The notes below the pieces were generated by a model that did not search any database, was not told the DNA's origin, and saw nothing but the letters and a program-made list of their open reading frames with translations. This document shows, in pieces, positions 1-7,273 of a stretch of 8,006 bases of DNA; position 1 is the first letter of the stretch, and each line of letters opens with the position of its first letter. The DNA is from Fidelibacterota bacterium (GTDB lineage: Bacteria > Fidelibacterota > UBA2242): NCBI GenBank assembly GCA_016936335.1, contig JAFGXZ010000351.1, forward strand, positions 1 through 8,006, given 5' to 3'. Both the position numbers and the translations under genes were made by a program.

Positions 1-507
1 TACCCGATCCGGTCGCATAAAATCTCCAACCGCCGAACCTTCACGCAGAAACTCCGGATTGGATACAATATCAAACATATCTTCGGAAACACCACGTGAG
101 ATCAAACGTTCCTTGATTTTATCCCCGGTTCCAACAGCAACAGTACTTTTTGTCACAATTATTTTATAACTGTCGATTACTTCCGCAAGTTTATCAACGA
201 CATTGAACACATAGGTCAAATCAACTTCACCATTTTCTGCCGATGGTGTCGGAACAGCGGAGAATATAACCCGGGAATTTTTAATTGAATTTTCCAGATC
301 GGTTGTAAAACTCAATCTTCCCTTTTTGACATTTTTCTTGACCAACTCCAAAAGGCCCGGTTCATAAATCGGCAGGATATCGTTTTTAAGCTTTTTAATT
401 TTCTCTTCATCGATATCTACACAAATGACTTCGTTACCGAAATCTGCCAGGCCGGTTCCCGACACTAATCCGACATACCCTACCCCGATCATTGCAATTT
501 TTTCCAT
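1..507 (-). CDS. UDP-glucose/GDP-mannose dehydrogenase family protein, N-terminal part (cut by window edge)
   Basis: This is the N-terminal 169 codons of a nucleotide-sugar 6-dehydrogenase, read from the start at 507 to the left edge with no stop. Such enzymes oxidise UDP-glucose (or a related sugar nucleotide) to the uronic acid with two NAD+, feeding capsule, exopolysaccharide or LPS synthesis in the cytoplasm. Visible motifs are the Rossmann dinucleotide loop GVGYVGL (residues 8-14), an acidic VDID at the end of the second strand (about 30-33), YEPGL (48-52), the SAVPTP strand-loop (about 84-89), KSTV(A)VGT, and NPEFLREGSAVGDF near the end, whose first Glu corresponds to the family's catalytic glutamate. 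Family members are usually about 430-450 residues, so roughly 60% lies outside the window, including the catalytic Cys. The ATG at 507 follows a near-perfect Shine-Dalgarno. The exact sugar substrate (UDP-glucose, UDP-ManNAc, GDP-mannose) cannot be fixed from this part; UDP-glucose is the most likely. Confidence 0.93.
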   Translation of the reverse strand, partial: MEKIAMIGVGYVGLVSGTGLADFGNEVICVDIDEEKIKKLKNDILPIYEPGLLELVKKNVKKGRLSFTTDLENSIKNSRVIFSAVPTPSAENGEVDLTYVFNVVDKLAEVIDSYKIIVTKSTVAVGTGDKIKERLISRGVSEDMFDIVSNPEFLREGSAVGDFMRPDRV

Positions 508-514
508 GAAATCT

Positions 515-520
515 CCTCCT
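515..520 (-). promoter_or_regulatory. Strong Shine-Dalgarno of the dehydrogenase gene
   Basis: The minus strand reads AGGAGG seven bases before the ATG at 507. It is the best ribosome binding site in the window. It fixes the start codon and shows that this organism uses canonical SD-led initiation. Confidence 0.85.
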
Positions 521-672
521 GAACAAAGAAATTTTATTATTTTTTAAAGGATTTATGACAGGTGCTACGATCTGTGTTTATGTATCAAATTTACTAATTT
601 TGCCTCTTCTGTTTCTTCCGTCGACAGCACGCCGAAAATTTGGGCATCCCAACACTAAATCGCAAGGTTTTT

Positions 673-2802
673 TTATTGATAACCGGATATTCGGCGGATA
701 ACCCACTCAATAGCCATAGCAAAAAATAATAGGATAAATATTCCTGGCCAACGCCACAATTTTAACGTATGAAGACTGGTATGTATTTCCGATTCAAAGG
801 AAACAGCATTAATAATATTCCTGTAGTTTTCCGGAGTGAAATACGCACCATGAGTCTTACTGGCGATGCCCTTTAATGTTTCAACATCCTGTCGAATAGT
901 CTGATGTTCGACGGAATTTCGAAGAACCTGAATGTTTTTTCGATATTCACCCAGATTAAATTCATCGGTAACAGCATTAATAATAACTCGATGATCTCCT
1001 TCTTCTTTTAGCGGAATTTCTCCCCGGTATTTAGTACCATCCCATTGAATGAGAAAATTAGTTGATTTGTTCCCGTCACCGATCAGTTCAGCAGTCAGGA
1101 TGGCGTTTGAAATAACTCCACCTTTAACATCGGTTATAATTCCGCTAATCTCCGCAATTTCACCTTTCAGATAAATATCCTTATTCAGTGAAAATTGTAA
1201 ATTCGACGTACTTAACGTGTCAAGAAGCCATTTTAAAACAGATGCCATTAATTCCGGGTAAATATAATGATTATCGGCACCGTTTGTCATCATATTCCAA
1301 CGCCACAGATCAACTCCAGTGACGACTGCTTTCCGGATTCCACCGGTTTCACTCATAGAAAGAATTGGCATCGGTTTTTGATCATCGGATTCAAGAATAG
1401 TGATGTAATCATCGGATAATTGAATTTCCTTAAAAGGCATCCCAATGGGTGGTAAATCCGCCCAATCGTTCTTGTACTTTTTCTCTGATCGCAAATTCAT
1501 TAATATGGGATGGAATTGATTCTCCTCATTAATCCGGCAAAGCACAGCGGGGATTTTAGATTCGTTTAACCGATATCGCCGAATAACCGGTTCTGGAAAA
1601 ATACGGTCAAATTTATCAAATGTAATTGCCGGTAAATAGTGTATGTATTGTGCCGGTCTGTCCCCGGCGATTTTAGCCGATATCTGATTGAGTTGATCCG
1701 CATTAATTTCTTGCGATGGAAATCCGAATAATGCTATTGCGTCCCATTTCACCTGGAATGGATCAGTTTTGGAATCGTAGTGCCATTTACCCTTATAACT
1801 GAAAAGATTGATTATTTCCAATTCAGGAAATGTCCTCGCCATCATGGAAAAATAACGACAGTCGAAACTGTTATGTCCCTGAATAATTGCAAGCCGCTGC
1901 TTATTGTTATAAACCCGCAGAAGAGATTTCTGCTCGTTATTTTGCAGATTTCTATCACGGACAGTATCGATCAGAACACTGTAATTAGTGATACCGGGTT
2001 GATCCGGAATTGTGGTAAATTGAACTGTATTTACTAACGATTTTTGATACGTTGAAATCGTTTTTTTCTGAATGATCTGATCATCTTTTTTTAACCAGAC
2101 CGAAAGTGTATTTCCGTATCCAAAGGGAAACACCCGCGCTTCAATCAAAATACTATCGCCAACGCTGGCTTTGGAAGGCATGGATAAATCAATTACGGCT
2201 GGATCCATAATTAAAAGACTGTCGCCAATCCCAATTGGAAAGATAGAAAATCGGGGATTCATTTTAAACATCAACGGATCTTCACCGGCAGTCGAAACTC
2301 CGTCAGTGACAAGGACTGCGGCTCTGACATTCCAATCATCCTGATACGTATTACAGTAATCTAAAACACCGGATATATTCGTTCCGTCACAGTTAAAAGA
2401 CAATTCCTTCGGATACTTTTGTTCCTCATCAACGTTCAATCCGAAAGGCATAATCGCAACTCGGGCACCACGTTTTTCAATCGACGTTTTTAAATCCGAG
2501 ACAATTGAGCGGATCGAATCCGCAGAAATACCGTCATGAGCAATCATACTGAGAGATTGATCGGCAAACAAAACAATGAGTGGTTTCTGATTTTTCCGAA
2601 CTTCCCAGCTGATCAACGGTTTTAAAATTAGAATCACGATACAAAAAAAAACGACACTACGTAATACGATTAAAACTGGTATAAACCAAGCGGATTGTGA
2701 GCGTTCTCGCCGGTAGCTGAGATACAGAACAAGCAAAACAGCAAGGATAACCGGTAGAATCCAGAGTGTTAAATTTTGAAACTGAAGGGATACTGAACGC
2801 AT
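673..2802 (-). CDS. Membrane protein with VWA domain and degenerate class I glutamine amidotransferase-like domain
   Basis: A 709-residue protein of unknown function. In order: two N-terminal membrane helices (about 13-30 and 41-61) joined by a basic loop (YRRER); a von Willebrand factor A domain (about 74-195) with an apparently complete MIDAS metal site, D81-x-S83-x-S85, T141 and D167 in VTDG; a beta-sandwich-like stretch (about 200-298); a region starting RLAIIQGHNSFDCRYF (about 303-530) that resembles the amidotransferase-like fold of large bacterial VWA membrane proteins, without a recognisable catalytic triad; the family-typical VDLWRW block (about 497-502); an Ig-like segment (about 536-628); and a C-terminal helix (about 683-700) followed by RR. 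The positive-inside rule puts the 620-residue middle part outside the cytoplasm. The start lies 3 bases after the tsaD stop, with only a weak SD inside the end of tsaD, so translation is probably coupled. A metal-dependent protein-binding or scaffold role is inferred. Family assignment is from motif pattern only. Confidence 0.82.
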   Translation of the reverse strand: MRSVSLQFQNLTLWILPVILAVLLVLYLSYRRERSQSAWFIPVLIVLRSVVFFCIVILILKPLISWEVRKNQKPLIVLFADQSLSMIAHDGISADSIRSIVSDLKTSIEKRGARVAIMPFGLNVDEEQKYPKELSFNCDGTNISGVLDYCNTYQDDWNVRAAVLVTDGVSTAGEDPLMFKMNPRFSIFPIGIGDSLLIMDPAVIDLSMPSKASVGDSILIEARVFPFGYGNTLSVWLKKDDQIIQKKTISTYQKSLVNTVQFTTIPDQPGITNYSVLIDTVRDRNLQNNEQKSLLRVYNNKQRLAIIQGHNSFDCRYFSMMARTFPELEIINLFSYKGKWHYDSKTDPFQVKWDAIALFGFPSQEINADQLNQISAKIAGDRPAQYIHYLPAITFDKFDRIFPEPVIRRYRLNESKIPAVLCRINEENQFHPILMNLRSEKKYKNDWADLPPIGMPFKEIQLSDDYITILESDDQKPMPILSMSETGGIRKAVVTGVDLWRWNMMTNGADNHYIYPELMASVLKWLLDTLSTSNLQFSLNKDIYLKGEIAEISGIITDVKGGVISNAILTAELIGDGNKSTNFLIQWDGTKYRGEIPLKEEGDHRVIINAVTDEFNLGEYRKNIQVLRNSVEHQTIRQDVETLKGIASKTHGAYFTPENYRNIINAVSFESEIHTSLHTLKLWRWPGIFILLFFAMAIEWVIRRISGYQ

Positions 2803-2805
2803 GAA

Positions 2806-3813
2806 TTAAAAATCATTTTCCAGCGTTAAATTAGGAACGGCTGAGATACTGCTGGATGAAAACAATTGTCTAATGAACAATTCCCGGCCAGTACGGGCGA
2901 TCATTGCAGCATTATCCGTGCAATATTCCAGAGATGGAAAATATACTGAGATACCGTACTGCAATGCAATTTCACTGATCCGGGTCCGTAATCTTGAATT
3001 GGCAGCAACTCCCCCGGCTAACACGAGCTGCCGACATTCTCTTCGGACTGCCGTTTCGATAACATTTTTCACTAAAACTTCCACAATCGCTTCCTGGAAG
3101 GATGCACAAAGATCGTTTTTATGTTTCTCAGCCCAATCACCACCCTTTTGTCGGACTAAATAAAGAAGAGCTGTCTTTAAACCACTGAAACTGAAATTCA
3201 TGGGATTATCTTTAATGTTCGCCCGTGGAAAATGGACAAACTCCGGATTACCAGTCTGCGCCAGGCGATCAACGATAGGCCCTCCCGGATAACCCAGATT
3301 TAAAATACGGGCGGCTTTGTCAAAAGCCTCGCCGGCAGCATCGTCAATGCTTCTTCCAAGAATCGTATAATCGTGAAAATCGTTTACCATGATGATTTGT
3401 GAATGCCCACCGGAAACAAGCAGGCATAAAAACGGATATTCCAATTCTGGATGATCCAGAAAATTTGCCATAATATGGCCTTCAACATGATTGACTGCGA
3501 GAAGAGTTTTTCCGGTGGCATACGCCAACCCTTTGGCAAAACTTAGCCCCACCAACAGCGCTCCCATAAGTCCGGGACCACGAGTAACGGCAACTCCATC
3601 AATATCCGTTAAATTGATCCCTGATTTAACTAGCGCCTCCGTTACAAGGTTTTCTAAAATACGCATATGTTCTCTGGAAGCAACTTCAGGGACAACACCG
3701 CCGTATTGGTGATGTATTGATTGTGAACTAACAAGATTTACCAAGACCGATTTATCATCAAGTACGGCGATTGATGTTTCGTCGCAGGACGTTTCAATTC
3801 CAAGTATTTTCAT
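2806..3813 (-). CDS. tsaD: tRNA N6-adenosine threonylcarbamoyltransferase TsaD (Kae1/Gcp family)
   Basis: TsaD transfers the threonylcarbamoyl group from threonylcarbamoyl-AMP (made by TsaC/TsaB-type enzymes) to A37 of tRNAs that read ANN codons, giving t6A; in bacteria it works in the cytoplasm with TsaB and TsaE. The 335-residue length is normal for the family. Visible signatures are GIETSCDETS at residues 5-14 (ASKHA phosphate loop), the metal-binding HVEGH with His109 and His113, SGGHSQI (134-140), DDAAGEAFDKAAR (157-169), FSFSGLKTA (207-215), LAGGVAANS (265-273) and CTDNAAMIA (298-306), whose Asp300 is the third metal ligand. No key residue is missing. The ATG directly follows the TAG of the YbbR-domain gene with no spacer, and a GGGAAAG-type SD lies in the end of that gene, so the two are likely translationally coupled. 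tsaB and tsaE are not in the window. Confidence 0.98.
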   Translation of the reverse strand: MKILGIETSCDETSIAVLDDKSVLVNLVSSQSIHHQYGGVVPEVASREHMRILENLVTEALVKSGINLTDIDGVAVTRGPGLMGALLVGLSFAKGLAYATGKTLLAVNHVEGHIMANFLDHPELEYPFLCLLVSGGHSQIIMVNDFHDYTILGRSIDDAAGEAFDKAARILNLGYPGGPIVDRLAQTGNPEFVHFPRANIKDNPMNFSFSGLKTALLYLVRQKGGDWAEKHKNDLCASFQEAIVEVLVKNVIETAVRRECRQLVLAGGVAANSRLRTRISEIALQYGISVYFPSLEYCTDNAAMIARTGRELFIRQLFSSSSISAVPNLTLENDF

Positions 3814-4812
3814 CTATCTTTCCCGTACAATCCGGACTTCAATTCTCCGCGGTGTCATATTACTCCAATTCAATACACCTTCCGGTAGTTCCACGGTGGG
3901 AATATAATAATTTTCACCGTATTTCCAATTCTCCTTAAAATTAAAGTAGACATTGATGTCTTCCGGTACTATTTTTGTCAACTGGCTGATTGCAGAGGAA
4001 ACCGTCATGGATACTTCCGAAGGGCTCAGTTCAACATTTGTGCGGCTGGGTACTCCAACCAGACGAACCGGGATGTTAGAGATTACCTGCTCGCCAATTT
4101 GCTCGACTGGCTGATAAAAATGAACTTTGTAGGCACTGGCCTGAACATTATCTTCAACCGGAATTTCCAAACCCAGATCAATCTCAACGGGAGTAACAAC
4201 CATACTCTTTTGAAACGGCTCTGTGTAAACCTCTTTATATTTTTTCATATATGTCCGCGGACCACTAAGTAATACACTATCGGGAGTAACAATCGGTTTG
4301 TTCACCGCCATATATCCAGGTGCTGTCTTTATATCTGTACGTAATCGGACGGGTACACGGAGCATGTCCAGCCGATCCAGCTCTACCTTAAGTGATTCTG
4401 GGTATACAATATGATTGAAAGTCACATTTACATTACGTGGAATAATAATCTTTTCAGTATTTTCAGAAAAATATTCATTCAGATTATATACATAATACCA
4501 ACGAATGGATTCGACATCAAGAACAAATTTAAATGCATATTTGCGCGTGGTTAGCAGATAAAACAGATCAACGCCCCGTCCTGAAAAGTTCGCCTGAATA
4601 TGACTGGGAATGATCTCTTTAAGTGTTTTTCCCTCTTCAATATTAATAATCTCCAAAGGCGTATCAATGGTATAAGTGTAATGATTACCCAGAATTGTAA
4701 AGAACCAAATGATAATAGCCAATATCATTATACCTATTTTAATCCGGGTATTTTTCAGAAACCAACCCATAAACTGACGACCAGTTTTAATAAGGAACGA
4801 TTCATCAGCCAT
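3814..4812 (-). CDS. YbbR-domain (CdaR-like) membrane-anchored protein
   Basis: A 332-residue protein with a short basic cytoplasmic N-terminus, one transmembrane helix at about residues 25-43, and an all-beta extracytoplasmic remainder. That part divides into about three YbbR-type repeats (about 46-148, 150-238 and 242-330). The second shows typical features of the family: VPVRLRTD, PGYMAVNKPIVTPDSVLLSGP, then a run of hydrophobic/polar alternation leading to VEIDL. In Firmicutes the YbbR protein CdaR regulates the diadenylate cyclase CdaA encoded beside it; no cyclase gene is seen here, so c-di-AMP regulation is only one possibility. The ATG at 4812 has a modest GGA-type SD 6-7 bases upstream. 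The gene opens a tight cluster, its stop abutting the tsaD start, and follows a terminator hairpin. I leave the symbol empty because CdaR function is not shown. Confidence 0.82.
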   Translation of the reverse strand: MADESFLIKTGRQFMGWFLKNTRIKIGIMILAIIIWFFTILGNHYTYTIDTPLEIINIEEGKTLKEIIPSHIQANFSGRGVDLFYLLTTRKYAFKFVLDVESIRWYYVYNLNEYFSENTEKIIIPRNVNVTFNHIVYPESLKVELDRLDMLRVPVRLRTDIKTAPGYMAVNKPIVTPDSVLLSGPRTYMKKYKEVYTEPFQKSMVVTPVEIDLGLEIPVEDNVQASAYKVHFYQPVEQIGEQVISNIPVRLVGVPSRTNVELSPSEVSMTVSSAISQLTKIVPEDINVYFNFKENWKYGENYYIPTVELPEGVLNWSNMTPRRIEVRIVRER

Positions 4813-4848
4813 ATTTTTTCCAATCCAAATTAATAGAATTTACGTCAG

Positions 4849-4877
4849 AAAATAATATAGGGGCTTGTTAATATCAA
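4849..4877 (-). promoter_or_regulatory. Possible promoter for the ybbR-like/tsaD/VWA cluster, overlapping the rpsA terminator
   Basis: On the minus strand TTGATA (4872-4877) and TATTTT (4849-4854) are separated by exactly 17 bases, matching a sigma70-type arrangement with 5/6 and 4/6 identities to consensus. The elements fall in the loop and at the 3' base of the terminator hairpin. A start point here would give a leader of about 30 bases before the ATG at 4812. The tight gene cluster needs some source of transcripts after the terminator, which favours a promoter here, but short AT-rich matches arise easily by chance. Confidence 0.25.
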
Positions 4878-4888
4878 GCCCCTATATT
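4854..4888 (-). terminator. Intrinsic terminator candidate downstream of rpsA
   Basis: A perfect 14-bp inverted repeat, AATATAGGGGCTTG paired with CAAGCCCCTATATT, encloses a 7-base loop. It begins 36 bases after the rpsA stop. The core is GC-rich, with seven G:C or C:G pairs near the loop end. In the minus-strand direction the 3' arm runs into TATATTATTTT, a moderately U-rich tail. It separates the cmk-rpsA unit from the ybbR-like/tsaD unit. The tail is not a pure U run, so read-through is possible; the hairpin could also act as a 3' end stabiliser. Confidence 0.75.
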
Positions 4889-4924
4889 TGATTTTACGCT
4901 AAAATAACTGCTGTGAAGCGTTGC

Positions 4925-7216
4925 TTACTTTGCTTTCTTTGGTTTTTCTGATTCATCTTGATTTTCAGCCTTTTTGCTGGTTTTCTTAGCAGCAGTTTTC
5001 CTGGGCGCGGCTTTTTTTTCTGTTTTCTTTTTGTTGCCCGCGTCTTCTTCGGATTCCGGCTTTGCTTTTTTAACCGTTTTTTTCGATGCCGGCTTTGCTT
5101 CAGTTTCAGTAGTAGTTTCTTCAATTTCCGGTGCTGTCTTCTTCTTGGCAGCTTTTTTGGGCGTATCTTCCTTTTCTACTGATTCGCGCTCTTTTTTTGC
5201 TTTTTCCGATTTCTCAATTTTACTCCGGATTTCATCGGGAATCTCTATCTTGTCAGAAAGATCGGCCTGTTGCAGCATATATGCTTCAACATCATCTTTG
5301 GGTTCTTTTGGAATTGCCTGATCTCTTGAGAGAACTATCCGTTTTTCATTTTTATTTACTTCCAGAACCTTCAATTGAAGTTTTTCACCGATACTGATTG
5401 CCTTACTGACATCATTCCGGTCTTTTTTAGGCATTTGCCCGATTGGAACGATCGCGTCCACATCGTGTTCCAGATTAACGACAATGACTTTTTCAGTAAT
5501 CTTTGCCACTTCACCTTCAACAATAGAACCTTCGGTATAAATACCTTCTATCATAGGCCAAGGATCTGTTTCAGTCTGCTTTACACCAAGGGTAATCTTA
5601 CGGTTTTCCTTGGATACTTCTAACACCCGTACGTCAATCTCATCACCACGTTTGATAATTTCCCGTGGATGTCGGATTTTCCGGGTCCAGGAAAGATCGG
5701 AAATATGTACAAATCCATCGATACCTTCCTGCAATTCAACAAACACTCCATAGGGAGTCAGATTGCGGACAATACCTTTATAAGTGGAATTCGGAACATA
5801 GGTCTGCTCAATCGTTTCCCATGGATCCGGTTCCAGCTGTTTGAATCCGAGGGAGATTTTCCTTTCTTCGCCATCGATGTTCAGCACTTTCGCCTCAATC
5901 TCTTCACCCAAACTGAATACTTCAGATGGATGTTTGATATGCTGAGTCCAAGAGATTTCTGATATATGAATCAGACCTTCAACGCCCTTTTCCAGTTCAA
6001 TGAAAACACCATAATTGGCAATATTAACAACTTTTCCTCTTACCGTGGAGTCAATCGGATAGCGTTCCTCAATGCCTTCCCATGGGTGCGGTGTGAGCTG
6101 TTTCAAACCGAGCGAAACACGCTGTTTATCGGAGTCATAATCAATAACCTTGACGGTCAATTCATCGTCCATTCCAACGACTTCCTTGGGATGATTAACA
6201 CGTCCCCAGGAAAGGTCGGTAATATGGAGCAATCCATCCAGACCACCCAGATCAATAAACACACCAAAGTCTGTAATATTTTTTACACGTCCTTTAAGAA
6301 CATCGCCCACTTTAATCTTTGACAGCAGGTCATCACGTTTTTCTTTCATGCTTTCTTCAAGGATATCTTTGCGGCTGAGAACGATATTTTTCCGCAGCTC
6401 GTTCAATTTCACAATCCGGAATTCAAAGGTTCTTCCAACATAGGAATCAAAATCCGTGACCGGGCGAATATCAATCTGTGAACCCGGTAAAAATGCATCG
6501 ATACCCATGATGTCAACGACCATACCGCCCTTAATCCGGTTGGTAATGCGTCCTTCAATTGTCTCAGCGGTATCGTGAATTTCCCGAACTCTTTCCCAGA
6601 CCCGCATAAAGTCGGCTTTTTTCTTGGAGAGGATCATTTGTCCGTTTTCATCTTCTAGATTTTCGACAAACACTTCAATCTGGTCACCGATTTTCGGGGC
6701 TTCACCTTCTTCAAATTCATCCCGTGAGATAACACCTTCGGATTTAAAACCAACATCCATCAATATTTCATTATCATTGATTGTAACAATGGTTCCAATG
6801 ATTCGTTGTTCCTGGGAGATGTCCCGTAACGAACTTTCATAGATTTTCCGCTGATCTTCATCCACGTCTTTTTGGATTTTATCTAAATCTTTTAATTCAA
6901 ACACACGAATTTCTTCGGAAAGCGGACCGCTTTTAACCATTTCGGTTTTATAGGATACGCCGTCATCGTTTGTTTTCGATTGTATTTCAACAATCTGTTC
7001 AACGGCCTCCGCTTTAGGCTCAACAGTTGCCTCTGTCTCTTCAATAGTTGCAGTTACAGCAACTTCTTCGACTGTCTCCAGTTCTTCTACGTCTGCCTCT
7101 TCCGGCACTTCGGTTTTTGCTGGCGTGTCAAGTTCAGCAGGAGTTTCTTCAGTGTCGGTGTTTTCCTGAACCTCTTCTGAAGGGTTAGGGGTTAATTGTT
7201 TTTCTTCTTCTGTCAT
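4925..7216 (-). CDS. rpsA: 30S ribosomal protein S1 with acidic N-terminal and lysine-rich C-terminal extensions
   Basis: S1 binds mRNA on the 30S subunit and helps load transcripts with weak or structured leaders. This 763-residue version carries six S1 (OB-fold) repeats at about 137-199, 218-282, 303-373, 388-460, 475-546 and 562-631. Repeats 3-5 are the most alike, each with a GVFI/V-type strand, a GLxHIxxxSW-type block (LLHITDLSW, LIHISEISW, FVHISDLSW) and a closing PW motif (HPWEGI, DPWETI, DPWPMI); they are the canonical RNA-binding repeats. The protein is longer than the roughly 560 residues of E. coli S1 because of two tails: residues 1-80 carry about 27 acidic against 3 basic residues, and the last 83 residues carry about 26 lysines among Ala, Thr, Pro and Glu. 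The ATG at 7216 has an AAAGGA SD 9 bases upstream. cmk lies 53 bases upstream, the usual partner. A terminator hairpin follows. Confidence 0.95.
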   Translation of the reverse strand: MTEEEKQLTPNPSEEVQENTDTEETPAELDTPAKTEVPEEADVEELETVEEVAVTATIEETEATVEPKAEAVEQIVEIQSKTNDDGVSYKTEMVKSGPLSEEIRVFELKDLDKIQKDVDEDQRKIYESSLRDISQEQRIIGTIVTINDNEILMDVGFKSEGVISRDEFEEGEAPKIGDQIEVFVENLEDENGQMILSKKKADFMRVWERVREIHDTAETIEGRITNRIKGGMVVDIMGIDAFLPGSQIDIRPVTDFDSYVGRTFEFRIVKLNELRKNIVLSRKDILEESMKEKRDDLLSKIKVGDVLKGRVKNITDFGVFIDLGGLDGLLHITDLSWGRVNHPKEVVGMDDELTVKVIDYDSDKQRVSLGLKQLTPHPWEGIEERYPIDSTVRGKVVNIANYGVFIELEKGVEGLIHISEISWTQHIKHPSEVFSLGEEIEAKVLNIDGEERKISLGFKQLEPDPWETIEQTYVPNSTYKGIVRNLTPYGVFVELQEGIDGFVHISDLSWTRKIRHPREIIKRGDEIDVRVLEVSKENRKITLGVKQTETDPWPMIEGIYTEGSIVEGEVAKITEKVIVVNLEHDVDAIVPIGQMPKKDRNDVSKAISIGEKLQLKVLEVNKNEKRIVLSRDQAIPKEPKDDVEAYMLQQADLSDKIEIPDEIRSKIEKSEKAKKERESVEKEDTPKKAAKKKTAPEIEETTTETEAKPASKKTVKKAKPESEEDAGNKKKTEKKAAPRKTAAKKTSKKAENQDESEKPKKAK

Positions 7217-7225
7217 GGAACGAAT

Positions 7226-7231
7226 TCCTTT
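7226..7231 (-). promoter_or_regulatory. Shine-Dalgarno of rpsA
   Basis: The minus strand reads AAAGGA, nine bases before the ATG at 7216. It supports this start, which brings the whole acidic N-terminal extension into the protein. Confidence 0.7.
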
Positions 7232-7243
7232 GGTTTTGGGTTA

Positions 7244-7273
7244 ATAGTACACTTCTATTGTTTATTAATTCAA
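7244..7273 (-). promoter_or_regulatory. Weak promoter-like pair upstream of rpsA
   Basis: On the minus strand TTGAAT (7268-7273, overlapping the cmk stop) and TACTAT (7244-7249) are 18 bases apart, each 4/6 to sigma70 consensus. An extra promoter for rpsA inside the cmk-rpsA unit is known in other bacteria and would fit the high demand for S1. The matches themselves are weak, so this is only a candidate. Confidence 0.18.

Noticed and set aside
640..652. TTGGG-CAT-CCCAA hairpin as a terminator for the VWA gene
   Set aside because: It has only five base pairs and a three-base loop, and the following ATTTT is too short for confident annotation as a terminator.
1780..2037. Plus-strand 85-codon open frame
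   Set aside because: It is antisense to the VWA membrane protein gene and has no supporting features.
2873..3163. Plus-strand 96-codon open frame
   Set aside because: It is antisense to well-conserved tsaD sequence, with no recognisable domain.
4894..5124. Minus-strand 76-codon Lys/Arg-rich open frame overlapping the end of rpsA
   Set aside because: It is the out-of-frame reading of the A-rich S1 tail, has no family resemblance and no own SD context. It is kept only as a slippage remark.
4974..5321. Plus-strand 115-codon Phe/Ser-rich open frame
   Set aside because: It is the antisense of the Lys/Glu-rich S1 tail; its composition (Phe, Ser, Leu) is what AAA/GAA codons give on the opposite strand.
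5579..6310. Tandem DNA repeats of about 260 bases inside rpsA
   Set aside because: The similarity is that of successive S1 protein domains (repeats 3-5) and is diverged at the DNA level, so it is an ordinary property of rpsA rather than a separate repeat element.
5669..6322. Two plus-strand open frames of about 97 and 118 codons
   Set aside because: They lie wholly antisense to the S1 repeats 3-5. Their repeated look mirrors the repeats in rpsA, and neither resembles a known protein.
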